From positions 17,827-81,826 of the forward strand of contig JBOHGG010000024.1 in NCBI GenBank assembly GCA_050700115.1: a DNA stretch of 64,000 bases, in the 5' to 3' direction. The first letter of the stretch is position 1; each line of letters starts with the position of its first letter. The stretch is from GCA-003244245 sp050700115 (GTDB lineage Bacteria > Actinomycetota > Actinomycetes > Mycobacteriales > Pseudonocardiaceae). The notes below the pieces were generated by a model. The model saw nothing but the letters and a program-made list of their open reading frames with translations. It made no database searches and had not been told where the DNA came from. Below are positions 52,077 through 60,383 of the stretch, in pieces. Made by a program: the position numbers and the translations under genes.

Positions 52077-53581
52077 AGCACACCGCCCCGCAGCCGGCGC
52101 AGGCCGATCCCGACCGGCAGGCACGCCGACACGAACGTCGAGTCCTGCGCCAGCTCCAGCCGCAGCAGCCGGAACCGGCCTGCGGCGTCGTGTTCCAGCC
52201 GGGCGGCGTGATCTTCGACGTTCCAGTGCCGGGGAACCGTCACGGCGGCCGCCACCGCGAAGCGCACGATCGAATGCCCCGCGGCCACCGCCCGCTCCTG
52301 GGCCTTGGCTCCGGTGGCCTCCCGCTCGTCGGCCGCGGTGGTGGCAAAGCCCTTGGACGACTTCCAGTCGGTCATCACGTTCGCGCGGAACCGGTTACCC
52401 CGCACGGCCCGCGAGGCCCGTCGGGCGTCCATCACCTCGTAGTGGATGGCCAAGCACCGGCGCTCACCGGCGGTCTTGACCGCCAGCAGCGGGCCCAGCG
52501 ACCCGAACACCGTGCCGGCTTCGGGCATCAGCACCGTGTAGCTGACGGTGGTGAACGCATCGTGGGTGTAAGCCCGTGGCGAGGCCGGGGGCGCCTGGGT
52601 TGGGCCCGCTGCGGCCAGCGGTAGCCCCGATGCGCTGCTGGTCAGATGCCCTGTGGTGAGCACTGCGGCACTGGCCGGATTGAACCCGGTGCGGATGACC
52701 TCGGCCATCCCCGCGCCGGACAGCCAGTGCACGGTCTGCGCCCCGAGTGCCTTGAGTGGGTCCTCCAGGCCATCGAGTGCCCGGTACAGCACGAACGCTC
52801 GACCGGCGACACCGCCGCCCGCCGCGGCGGCCGGCTTACGCAGCGCGTCCTCGCGGCCGGAGACGGTCACGAACACCTCGTGGCGCACCGACACCGACCC
52901 GATGGTCTTGTCCAGCTCGCTGGTGGCTTGCCGGGCCAGCTGTGGCGCGCCGGGCACCTGGTGGCCAGCGCGCCACACCTCGTACTCGGTGCCGTCATCG
53001 GGGACCGTGCGCACCAGCAGCGACATCCGGTCGATCAGATCGCGGTGCCCGATCGACATCAGCAGGTTGCCCAGCCTGGCAGCGAGGTGTTCGCACTGCG
53101 CTTCGGAGAGCATCCCCACCCCGGAGTGGGTCAGCCGCGCCGTGGCGCCCCACCGGGCCTCGCCGGTGTCGTGCACCAGACAGACCCGGCCCTGGTCGCG
53201 AAACGGCGGGCCATCCGGGAACGCGACGCGCTGCAGCACTCCCGGCAGGTCCGGCTCGTCCTGGACCACCGCAGCGCCGGTGGCCGCCTTGGACTGCCAC
53301 CGGGACCACCCGGTGAGCACGCCGACCTGGTAGAGCACCAGGTGCCACAGCCAGCGGGAAGCGGGGCGTCCGCGCACCGGCACCACGACCAGGCAGGCGA
53401 ACAACCCGCAGATCATCGCCAGCACCAGAGCGTCGAAGAACCGCCCGGCAGAGATCGTCCACAGCACCGGTACCGCCAGCACGAGGCAGGTCAAGGCCTG
53501 TACCGGGGTCAGCCCCATGATCCAGCCGGCGTGCTCGCGCCGGTTGAGGCCGCGATAGATACGGGGTCCGGCCGTCGTCAT
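52073..53581 (-). CDS. SCO6880-like membrane protein of the conjugation system
   Basis: 502 residues from the ATG at 53581. Two or three hydrophobic segments near the N-terminus (LTCLVLAVPVLWTISAGRFF and ALVLAMICGLFACLVVVPV) are followed by a large soluble domain: AKCEHL-like region EAQCEHLAARLGNLLMSIGH, YEVMDARRASRAVRGNRFRA. This fits the SCO6880 family, which combines a PrgI-like membrane part with a VirB4 N-terminal-like part. No Walker A, so ATP turnover depends on the next gene. Probably a channel scaffold. Confidence 0.8.
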   Translation of the reverse strand: MTTAGPRIYRGLNRREHAGWIMGLTPVQALTCLVLAVPVLWTISAGRFFDALVLAMICGLFACLVVVPVRGRPASRWLWHLVLYQVGVLTGWSRWQSKAATGAAVVQDEPDLPGVLQRVAFPDGPPFRDQGRVCLVHDTGEARWGATARLTHSGVGMLSEAQCEHLAARLGNLLMSIGHRDLIDRMSLLVRTVPDDGTEYEVWRAGHQVPGAPQLARQATSELDKTIGSVSVRHEVFVTVSGREDALRKPAAAAGGGVAGRAFVLYRALDGLEDPLKALGAQTVHWLSGAGMAEVIRTGFNPASAAVLTTGHLTSSASGLPLAAAGPTQAPPASPRAYTHDAFTTVSYTVLMPEAGTVFGSLGPLLAVKTAGERRCLAIHYEVMDARRASRAVRGNRFRANVMTDWKSSKGFATTAADEREATGAKAQERAVAAGHSIVRFAVAAAVTVPRHWNVEDHAARLEHDAAGRFRLLRLELAQDSTFVSACLPVGIGLRRLRGGVL

Positions 53582-53585
53582 ACGA

Positions 53586-54824
53586 TCACCGCCGTTTCTT
53601 CGGATTGCTCGGGTCTTCCCAGCCGTCGTCGGGCGGATCGGGAGGTGGCGGGTCGTCACCATCGCCATCAGGGCCCCCGGTGTCGCTGGGTCCGCTGAAG
53701 CGGCCGGAGGCCACGACCTGGCCTGAGTTGGCCGGTGGCGGGGTGCTCGGGCCACCGGCATCACTTCCGGAGCTTCCTGAGTCCCTGCATCGCCCGTCGC
53801 CGCAGGACTGGCCGGCGCCGGAGCTGTCGAAGTCATCGTCGGCGGCGGCGGCGGTGGCTTGGTCGAAGCGACCGGTGTTGGCGTCCTCCAGGGCTGCGCT
53901 CCCGCCGCCCCCGGCGGCCAGTGCCATGGCTGGGTTGTTGCGCCCGTAGGAATCCACGCCCTCCCCGGACATGAACTCGCGGAACGCCCCGCCAGAGTCG
54001 GAGGTCGGGTCGACGAAGGCGAACAGCCGAAACAGCACAAACGGCGCGAACAGCGAGATCAGCAGCACCCCGACCCCGGCCAGCAGGCCCGATAGGCCCT
54101 GCGCGCCGCCGGCGATGGCCACGCCCAGGACCAGCGTCAGCGCCAGGACCGGCTTCATCGCGATCGCCGCCAGCAGCCAGCGTGCGGTCCGCCAGAACCA
54201 CGGCGCGGTGACGCCGGACAGCACTCCGGCGGCCGCGAGTGGCACGACGGCCACCAGAACCTGGATCGCGGCCTGGCGAAACAGCATCTCCAGCACGAAG
54301 CCGATCGCCGCGGGGATGACCCCGACGATCGCGCAGATGCCCAGCACGACAGCTTTGACGCCGTCTCCGGCGGCGTCGGTGAAGCTGGTGTGGGTCAGCG
54401 CGTCGGTGAAGTTCCGGCTCTGCAGCCCGTAGCTCAGGATGCCGTCGGTCAAGCCGTCCACGGCCGCCAGGAACGCTGCGACCATGCCGACGGTGACCGC
54501 CAAGGCGATGCCGTACTGCACCGGACCGGTGACCAGTCGCGTGAACCCGCGGCCGCCCCGGAGGTTTGTCATGATCAGCTGCCAGGAGAACAGTCCGATG
54601 GCCAGCACGCCGGAGATCCACAGCATCATCGGCCAGACCACCTTGAGTGGTCCCTCGGTGGTCGACACCGAGAACACGCTGAACTGATCGGCGAGCTGAA
54701 ACGCGGTGCGCAGCACGGCGAGGCTGGCGTCCCAGATCGCGGTCATCGCGGCCTCGAATGCGCTGGACACCATGCTCTTGAACTGGTCGCCGAGGGCGGC
54801 GCCGATGTCGTCGAAGGGCCACAC
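53586..54824 (-). CDS. VirB6/TrbL-like polytopic membrane protein
   Basis: 412 residues from the GTG at 54824. At least seven hydrophobic segments, among them WPMMLWISGVLAIGLFSWQL, ALAVTVGMVAAFLAAVDGLT, AVVLGICAIVGVIPAAIGFV, VLVAVVPLAAAGVLSGVTA and GVGVLLISLFAPFVLFRLFA. The C-terminal 110 residues are Gly/Ser/Asp/Pro-rich and probably disordered. This is the inner-membrane channel component of the T4SS. It has one base to the next upstream gene. Confidence 0.85.
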   Translation of the reverse strand: MWPFDDIGAALGDQFKSMVSSAFEAAMTAIWDASLAVLRTAFQLADQFSVFSVSTTEGPLKVVWPMMLWISGVLAIGLFSWQLIMTNLRGGRGFTRLVTGPVQYGIALAVTVGMVAAFLAAVDGLTDGILSYGLQSRNFTDALTHTSFTDAAGDGVKAVVLGICAIVGVIPAAIGFVLEMLFRQAAIQVLVAVVPLAAAGVLSGVTAPWFWRTARWLLAAIAMKPVLALTLVLGVAIAGGAQGLSGLLAGVGVLLISLFAPFVLFRLFAFVDPTSDSGGAFREFMSGEGVDSYGRNNPAMALAAGGGGSAALEDANTGRFDQATAAAADDDFDSSGAGQSCGDGRCRDSGSSGSDAGGPSTPPPANSGQVVASGRFSGPSDTGGPDGDGDDPPPPDPPDDGWEDPSNPKKRR

Positions 54825-54825
54825 G

Positions 54826-55644
54826 TCAGTTCAGCCCCCGGTATCCGGCCTTGACCGCATCGGCGCTGCCGGGCCAGGCGCTGCTCGCCGGTGCGGCCAG
54901 CGCGCCGGGGCTGATTCGCCAGTCGGTGCCGGTCCACCGCATCGCCTGGCAGTCCCCCACCCCGGCACTGATCGTCCGGCCCTGGTAGCCCACGGACAGC
55001 TGACCGAGCACGCACACCACCGTGTAGCGGCCAGCGTCGGTGCTGCCCTTCAGCAGGCCGTGGGTGATCTGGTAGGTCACCCCCAGGTCCGGGACGGTGC
55101 CGGTGTCGGCGAGACCGGCGTGTGACCGGAAGCTGGTCAGCACCGACGACAGGCCAGTCGAGCCCGGATCGGGCGCGCCCGGCAGCGACAGCTCGCGGTA
55201 GGCACGGGCGTAGACCAGCGGATCGCCGCCTGTCATGCCGGTCTCGTTCAGCGCCGTGAGCTGCGCTAGCGCGCCCTCGGCGGTGGCGGGGAACCCGCCG
55301 GGAATCCACCGGCCGGCCGTCAGCGTCGGCTGCGGCAGCGTGGTCGCCGGGCCGGCGGTCTGGGTGGCCATCACCTGCGGCTGCGCCGCCTGTGCGGGTA
55401 GTTGCAGCATCGGCCGGGTGGCCAGCGCATTCTGCGCGGCCACCGCCGAGCCCTCGTCACTGGTCGTCGGTGGCGCCGGTGCTGTCCCCCGCGATGTGCC
55501 CGGCACGCTGGCCGGACTTGTGGTGTAGTGGGCGATCACGACCGCTGTCAGTGCGCCGATCAACACCGCCACCGCGACGATGATCCCGAGCAGGGTCAGA
55601 CCGGCGCGGCGGCGTGCTCGGTCGTCGGCGGGTGTCTGGGACAT
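54826..55644 (-). CDS. VirB8/TcpC-like bitopic membrane protein
   Basis: 272 residues. A single transmembrane segment (LTLLGIIVAVAVLIGALTAV) after a short cytoplasmic start. Then a Pro/Ala/Thr-rich linker and an external domain: ALAQLTALNETGMTGGDPLV, DLGVTYQITHGLLKGSTDAG, RYTVVCVLGQLSVGYQGRTI. The layout fits the assembly-platform proteins of Gram-positive conjugation systems (VirB8-like, NTF2 fold); the family is inferred from position and topology. Starts at ATG 55644. Confidence 0.7.
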   Translation of the reverse strand: MSQTPADDRARRRAGLTLLGIIVAVAVLIGALTAVVIAHYTTSPASVPGTSRGTAPAPPTTSDEGSAVAAQNALATRPMLQLPAQAAQPQVMATQTAGPATTLPQPTLTAGRWIPGGFPATAEGALAQLTALNETGMTGGDPLVYARAYRELSLPGAPDPGSTGLSSVLTSFRSHAGLADTGTVPDLGVTYQITHGLLKGSTDAGRYTVVCVLGQLSVGYQGRTISAGVGDCQAMRWTGTDWRISPGALAAPASSAWPGSADAVKAGYRGLN

Positions 55645-55648
55645 CGGC

Positions 55649-55942
55649 TCACGTCCCCGCGAAATGCGAGATCAGCTGGTAGCCGACGCCGTAGAGGATT
55701 CCGCCGCCCATCGCGCACAGCATCATGATCACGCCCATGCGCCCGGCCCGGTGGTGGTCCACCCACCGGCCACCCGCCCAGACCATGAGCCCGACGAAGA
55801 AGCCGAGCAGCAGCGCGACCCCCGCACCCCACTTGGCGTTGCCGACGACCGCAAGGATCTTGTCCGCACCGGGCGGTGGTATCGGCTCGGGATTCGGAAG
55901 AGGATCAGCCAACACGATGACCGCGTGCAGATACTCGATCAT
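55649..55942 (-). CDS. VirB2/TrbC-like pilin or small membrane subunit
   Basis: 97 residues, beginning MIEYLHAVIVLADPLPNPEP. Two hydrophobic segments (WGAGVALLLGFFVGLMVWAG and GVIMMLCAMGGGILYGVGYQ) separated by a basic loop (GRWVDHHRAGR), the usual plan of VirB2-type subunits. The ATG at 55942 overlaps the stop of the upstream gene (TAATG). The longer open frame upstream is a shadow of that gene. Confidence 0.7.
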   Translation of the reverse strand: MIEYLHAVIVLADPLPNPEPIPPPGADKILAVVGNAKWGAGVALLLGFFVGLMVWAGGRWVDHHRAGRMGVIMMLCAMGGGILYGVGYQLISHFAGT

Positions 55943-57219
55943 TAGCGGGTTCCTTTCCTGCTGTTCAGGCGCTTGTCCTTGCCGTCGGGGACGGGCAGCA
56001 ACCCCCAGCTGCGCAGCAGCGGGGTGACCGCGTCGCGCGCCTGGGCGGGAGTGACCTGGGCGGTGATTCCGCCCACGGCCAGCTCGGGGTCGTGCGGCAC
56101 GAACACCGCACCCTCGAGCAGGCCGGCGACCCGGCGCCCCGCGACACCGGCCACACCCGGCGGCCACCTTGTGGCGCCCATCACCACCAGCTGCGACGGT
56201 GGGGTCGCCGCCCCGATCCCGACCCAGGCCTCCAGGCGCGCCAGGACCTGCTCGGCGTGGATCAGCGAGGGGCGGGTAGCGCGCACGACCAGCACGGGCC
56301 GCGGCGCCGGACTCCCCTGGCGCAGCCACTCGCCAGCCCCGGTGAGGGGATGGGCGGTCACCCGCCAGGCGTCATGGCCGATGTCGACGACGGTGGCGTG
56401 CAGCTCTCGCACCGGCGGGCGCCAGAACCCCGGAGGCGGCACCATGCCCGGCGCGATGACCGGCAGCGAGGTCTCCACCCGGGCCAGCAGCGCCTGAGCG
56501 CGCCACGAGTAGCGGATCCGCACCGACGGATGCGGCCCCGCGACCCAGGGCCCCTCCGACCGGGCCGCCATCGCCAGACCGGAGCGGACCGGGTCGGCGG
56601 TGTCCACGATCAGCGCGCATCGCCCCGCCAGCTGCAAAGCGTCGGAGAGGACCGCGGTCAGAATCGACGCCCCGGCGCCCGGCGACCCGGCCAGCACCGG
56701 GATCACCTGACCGAATCCGGCCCAGTCCACCGGCGTGGCCACAGTGGCCGGAAGCCCTCGGCGTTGCACCGTCGCCGCGGCCTGGCCGACCTCAGCCGCG
56801 ACCGCGATACCCCGACCGGGCTGCTCCTCGGCGGCCTGATCGGCGGCCGAGCTCGGTTGCTCATCATCCACCACAGCGGTCGCCGCGGCCGTGACGCTCA
56901 CAGCTCTGTCTGCGGCATCGGCGAGCATCCCCGCCTCCACCGCCGCAGCGGTGTCCGGGAACGGCAGCGCCGACCACGATTCCCGGGCGGCCTGAGCCAG
57001 CCGGGCCTCGTGGGCACCGATGCCCTCGGTCGTGGCAGGGGCGCTGGTCGGCCCGCTCGCGACGGCGTGCTGCAGCTGCCCGGCGGCCGATACAGGAGGC
57101 GCTGCGAGGGCCGGGCGCTGGCAACCGTCAGGAGGCGGCGGACGCAGTGGCCGGTGTGAGGGTTCCAGCTGCAGCGGCCACTGGATCCGCGGTGGCCGTC
57201 TCGCGAACAGCCGTCCCAT
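55942..57219 (-). CDS. ParA/CpaE-like P-loop protein, first gene of the T4SS operon
   Basis: 425 residues, beginning MGRLFARRPPRIQWPLQLEP. A disordered first third leads to a P-loop-like segment IPVLAGSPGAGASILTAVLS at about 176-195, in which the usual Lys of the deviant Walker A is not evident. LIVDTADPVRSGLAMAARSE, VVDIGHDAWRVTAHPLTG and PVLVVRATRPSLIHAEQVLA follow the order of ParA/CpaE-type folds. Family members open many actinobacterial conjugation operons. An ATPase role is doubtful because of the altered loop; a degenerate scaffold is possible. Confidence 0.6.
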   Translation of the reverse strand: MGRLFARRPPRIQWPLQLEPSHRPLRPPPPDGCQRPALAAPPVSAAGQLQHAVASGPTSAPATTEGIGAHEARLAQAARESWSALPFPDTAAAVEAGMLADAADRAVSVTAAATAVVDDEQPSSAADQAAEEQPGRGIAVAAEVGQAAATVQRRGLPATVATPVDWAGFGQVIPVLAGSPGAGASILTAVLSDALQLAGRCALIVDTADPVRSGLAMAARSEGPWVAGPHPSVRIRYSWRAQALLARVETSLPVIAPGMVPPPGFWRPPVRELHATVVDIGHDAWRVTAHPLTGAGEWLRQGSPAPRPVLVVRATRPSLIHAEQVLARLEAWVGIGAATPPSQLVVMGATRWPPGVAGVAGRRVAGLLEGAVFVPHDPELAVGGITAQVTPAQARDAVTPLLRSWGLLPVPDGKDKRLNSRKGTR

Positions 57220-57436
57220 CCCCTACCTCGCCTTCTGACCACAACGTTGTCCGAAGCTAGCTATGTCAACCACTAGTGGTTTATCTGTCAGAGCTCGTGT
57301 CACATGACAGTGTCACGCGAGGATCGTAGTGTAGCGATCGACATCGGACTGTCAACACCAGTGTGTGAGTGCTGAGCTGGCTAGTACCATGACCGTGGGA
57401 ATGATCAGGACTGGCAGTCAGGGGCAGGAGAACCAA
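57220..57436. promoter_or_regulatory. Divergent operator region between T4SS operon and repressor gene
   Basis: 217 bases with several palindromes: ACAACGTTGT (57241-57250), AACCACTAGTGGTT (57268-57281) and TGTCACATGACA (57298-57309). Direct GTGTCAC repeats start at 57297 and 57310. The stretch is clearly lower in GC than the flanking genes. It should hold the promoters of the transfer operon (leftward) and of the XRE gene (rightward), with operators for that XRE protein. Confidence 0.65.
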
Positions 57437-57931
57437 GTGAGCGGTAGCCCGCGTCCCCGCCGGACGCTTGCCGACAAGATCAACCGACTCTTCGAGACGA
57501 TCCATCCACCAGACCGGGGGCCGTGGTCTAACCAAGAGGTTGAGCGTTGGCTCGCCGAATGTGCCGCCGAGGACGGGGATGGCCTGACGATCTCGGCGAA
57601 CTACCTCCTGCTGCTGCGCAACGGCCAGCGGGATAACCCCACTATGCGCAACGTGCAGGCGATGGCGAAGTTCTTCCAGGTCGATCCCGGCTACTTCCTC
57701 CGCGACGACACCGACACCGAGCAGACCTACACCGACCTGCAGCTACTGGGTGCGATCCGAGACAACGAGCAGGTCAAGAGCATCGCCCTGCGCGCCTTCG
57801 ACCTCGATCCCGAGATGCGCGAGTGGCTTGCGCATACGGTCAACGAACTGCCCCGGGGGCGCAGCAGGAGGCAGCGCAAGCCCGGTGCCGGGCAGGCGGG
57901 GCAGCTACCGGCTGACGTCGACCCAGAGTGA
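57437..57931 (+). CDS. XRE-family repressor of the conjugative element (EspR-like)
   Basis: 164 residues from the GTG at 57437 with AGGAG at 6 bases. Helix-turn-helix region with a long first part: TLADKINRLFETIHPPDRGP, TISANYLLLLRNGQRDNPTM, RNVQAMAKFFQVDPGYFLRD, close to the EspR/YgiT-like dimeric DNA-binding layout. C-terminal helices are probably for dimerisation. Next to an ImmA-type peptidase it matches the ImmR/ImmA pair of integrative elements, where the peptidase destroys the repressor upon activation. It probably binds the palindromes at 57241-57316. Confidence 0.8.
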   Translation: MSGSPRPRRTLADKINRLFETIHPPDRGPWSNQEVERWLAECAAEDGDGLTISANYLLLLRNGQRDNPTMRNVQAMAKFFQVDPGYFLRDDTDTEQTYTDLQLLGAIRDNEQVKSIALRAFDLDPEMREWLAHTVNELPRGRSRRQRKPGAGQAGQLPADVDPE

Positions 57932-58028
57932 GACCATGGCGACTGCGGGTAGTGTCGGTGCGTCGCTGGTGGACCGGCCGCTGTGCACACGGCTGACCGG
58001 TGTGGCTGCCCCCGGGGAGGTGAGGGTC

Positions 58029-58586
58029 ATGAACCGGGACTTGCAACGCCGATGCGAGACCATCGTGCGAACGCTGGATCAGCGCATCGGCGGGATCGCG
58101 GTGCCTTTTGACCTCAACGCGTTCCTGGACCAGCTCGAGGCCGACCGCGGGCGCCCGATCGAGCTCGTCCCCTTCTCGGCCACCGCGCCGGGAAAGCTGT
58201 GCGGCATCTGGGTGGGCACCGACCGCCTGGACCTGATCTATCACGAGGAAGCGACCAGCCTGTTGCACCAGGACCACATCATCCTCCACGAGATCGGGCA
58301 CATGGTCTGTAACCACACGGGCGCGGCCCTGTCCGGCGCCGATCAGGTCCGCAGCCTGCTGCTCACCGACGCAGTGCGAGGTCAGGTCGAGACCGTCCTC
58401 GGGCGCGGCGCCTACACCGCGGTGGAGGAGCAAGAGGCCGAGCTGGTCGCCACCCTGATCCTGGAGCGGGCCGCCCGGCCGGCACCGTCCGCGCGGACGG
58501 TGGCCCCGTCCAGCCCCGACGTCGCCGCAGCGCAGCAGCGAATCGAGGCGATCTGGGGCCGGCGCCCCACCAGTCCCTGGTCATGA
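58029..58586 (+). CDS. immA: ImmA/IrrE-type metallopeptidase
   Basis: 185 residues from the ATG at 58029, preceded by GGGGAGG at 8 bases. Zinc-binding HEIGHMVCNH at about residues 88-97, in the context HQDHIILHEIGHMVC, is the hallmark of the ImmA/IrrE family. A third ligand is probably the Glu in AVEEQEAELVATLILERA. In known elements this protease cleaves the XRE repressor. It overlaps the following membrane protein gene by four bases (ATGA). Confidence 0.88.
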   Translation: MNRDLQRRCETIVRTLDQRIGGIAVPFDLNAFLDQLEADRGRPIELVPFSATAPGKLCGIWVGTDRLDLIYHEEATSLLHQDHIILHEIGHMVCNHTGAALSGADQVRSLLLTDAVRGQVETVLGRGAYTAVEEQEAELVATLILERAARPAPSARTVAPSSPDVAAAQQRIEAIWGRRPTSPWS

Positions 58587-59785
58587 CCAGTGCCGTGTTC
58601 CTCACCGCCGCCGCGCTCACCCTGAGCGGGGCCACGTACAAAGCTGTCGGTCTGCGGGGCCAGCCGGTCAGCCGACCCGCCGTCGCCTTCGCTGCCACCT
58701 TGTTCGCGCTCGGCCTGGCTCTCGTGTTGCGCGCCCCGGTGATCGCGGGGCCAGTCAACGACGCCGCCCACCTTCCCAACCTCAACGTGCTGCTGGGCAA
58801 CAGCATGACGCTGATCAGCGCCTACAGCGTGCTGACGGTGCTGGTGTACTTCACCGAACCGGCCAGTCACCGGGTCCGCCGCAAGTCCCGACTGCGGCTT
58901 GTCTTTCTCGCCGTCGCGCTGGCCGGCATGACTGGCCTGTTCGTGTGGTCGTTGGCGTCGCCCCCCGCCGATTTCCTCGAGCACCGCAGCGGGCAGTCCC
59001 TCGCCTATGTCTTGATCTATGTGACCTACCTCGCCGCGGGGATGACAGACGCGTGCCAGCTTTGCGTGCGCTACGCCCGCCACACTGCCGGCCGGTACCT
59101 GCGCCTCGGTCTCCAGCTGGTGGCGCTGGGCAGTGCGCTCGGCATCCTGTACTGCGCTGTTTATGGCTACAACACCGTCGCGGCACAAGCACAGCTCACC
59201 GTGCTGGGTCCTCCCCTCGTCACCTCGACGCTGCTTCCCGCCACGACCTGCGTGCTGTTGGTCATCGGATCGACGATCGGCGGATGGGGTCCCCGCCTCA
59301 CCGAGGCGGCGGAGCGGCTCGCGGACTACCGCTCTTACCGGAAACTGGGTCCGCTGTGGCGGGCCCTGGCCGAGGTTGCCCCCGAAGTCATCCCCCCACA
59401 GGACATGGCCAGCTTGACAATCGGTCAGAAGCGGTACCGGCGGGTGATCGAAATCCGGGACATGATCCTTACCTTGCGGGCCTACCGCGACCCCACTATC
59501 GCCGCCGACGTCGTCGCCACCGCGGCCCCGACTGAGGAATCGTCGCTGGCCACGGCGGCGGCCATGGAGGCCACAGTGATCGCCTCCGCGATCCGGGCCC
59601 GCCGTGAAGGGCGACTCGCCACCGGCAGCCCCGACATCGCGATGCCCGCCCAGCTCGGGACAGACCTGGCTACGGAATCGCACTGGCTAGAGGCCGTCTC
59701 CGCCGCCCTGACCAGATCGGCCCCGGCACCCCCTGTGCGGCCGCACAGCACTTCCACAGAGAATGCGGGCCGTGGTCGTCACTGA
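58583..59785 (+). CDS. MAB_1171c-type membrane protein (DUF6545-like)
   Basis: 400 residues. Seven or so hydrophobic segments in the first 240 residues (PAVAFAATLFALGLALVLRA, LVFLAVALAGMTGLFVWSLA, VLIYVTYLAAGMTDACQLCV, and others). The cytoplasmic C-terminal domain has the family segment RYRRVIEIRDMILTLRAYRD followed by an Ala-rich helix. Often found after XRE and ImmA genes in actinobacteria; a signalling or sensor part of the switch is inferred. A decayed copy of its C-terminal region occurs at 63190-63399. Confidence 0.8.
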   Translation: MTSAVFLTAAALTLSGATYKAVGLRGQPVSRPAVAFAATLFALGLALVLRAPVIAGPVNDAAHLPNLNVLLGNSMTLISAYSVLTVLVYFTEPASHRVRRKSRLRLVFLAVALAGMTGLFVWSLASPPADFLEHRSGQSLAYVLIYVTYLAAGMTDACQLCVRYARHTAGRYLRLGLQLVALGSALGILYCAVYGYNTVAAQAQLTVLGPPLVTSTLLPATTCVLLVIGSTIGGWGPRLTEAAERLADYRSYRKLGPLWRALAEVAPEVIPPQDMASLTIGQKRYRRVIEIRDMILTLRAYRDPTIAADVVATAAPTEESSLATAAAMEATVIASAIRARREGRLATGSPDIAMPAQLGTDLATESHWLEAVSAALTRSAPAPPVRPHSTSTENAGRGRH

Positions 59786-60383
59786 GCGCACTGCCGCGCA
59801 GCGAACCTGGCGGCACGTCACGGCCCGGGTGATCACGGAGGTGCTCGCGCCGTCAGTGCTGATGGTGATCCTGTTCCTGGCCGTCGGCTTCAACGCCGCA
59901 GGCTTTCCCAGGGGCTTGCTGTGGGGACTGGCCGGCGTGTTCTTCGCCAGCATCGGGCCCACCGCGATCATCGTCATCGGCGTGCAGCGCGGGCGCTGGA
60001 GCGATCGCCACCTCACCGTCCGGGAGCATCGGCGGGTTCCGCTCATCGCCGCGTTCGCCTTCGTGGTGCTGGGTCTGGTGCTCCTGGTAGTGCTGAACGC
60101 TCCGCGCGAGGTCATCGCGACCGAGGCGGCGATGCTGGCCGGTCTTGTCGTGAGCACCCCGATCACCCGGGTATGGAAGATCTCCTTCCATACCGGCGTC
60201 GCGGCGGCAGTGGGCCTCATCCTCACCATCGCCCTCGGTCCGATATTGATGGTGACCTACCCACTCCTGGCGGCCATCGGGTGGGCCCGAGTGCAACTCC
60301 GTGATCACACCCTGGCGCAGGTCCTGGCTGCGGTGCCGGTCGGTGCGCTGTCGGCCGGTCTGACCTTCGTCTTGGTCCGGTGA
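59763..60383 (+). CDS. PAP2-like membrane protein
   Basis: 206 residues from ATG 59763. Six hydrophobic segments. The segment WKISFHTGVAAAVGLILTIA and the later GWARVQLRDHTLAQVLAAVP resemble the active-site pieces of PAP2 phosphatases (SxxH and RxxxxxH-Asp-like), although the first conserved lysine/arginine motif is unclear. It overlaps the previous gene by 23 bases and the next by four (GTGA), so it belongs to the ImmA operon. Substrate unknown; lipid or polyprenyl phosphate would be typical. Confidence 0.55.
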   Translation: MRAVVVTERTAAQRTWRHVTARVITEVLAPSVLMVILFLAVGFNAAGFPRGLLWGLAGVFFASIGPTAIIVIGVQRGRWSDRHLTVREHRRVPLIAAFAFVVLGLVLLVVLNAPREVIATEAAMLAGLVVSTPITRVWKISFHTGVAAAVGLILTIALGPILMVTYPLLAAIGWARVQLRDHTLAQVLAAVPVGALSAGLTFVLVR

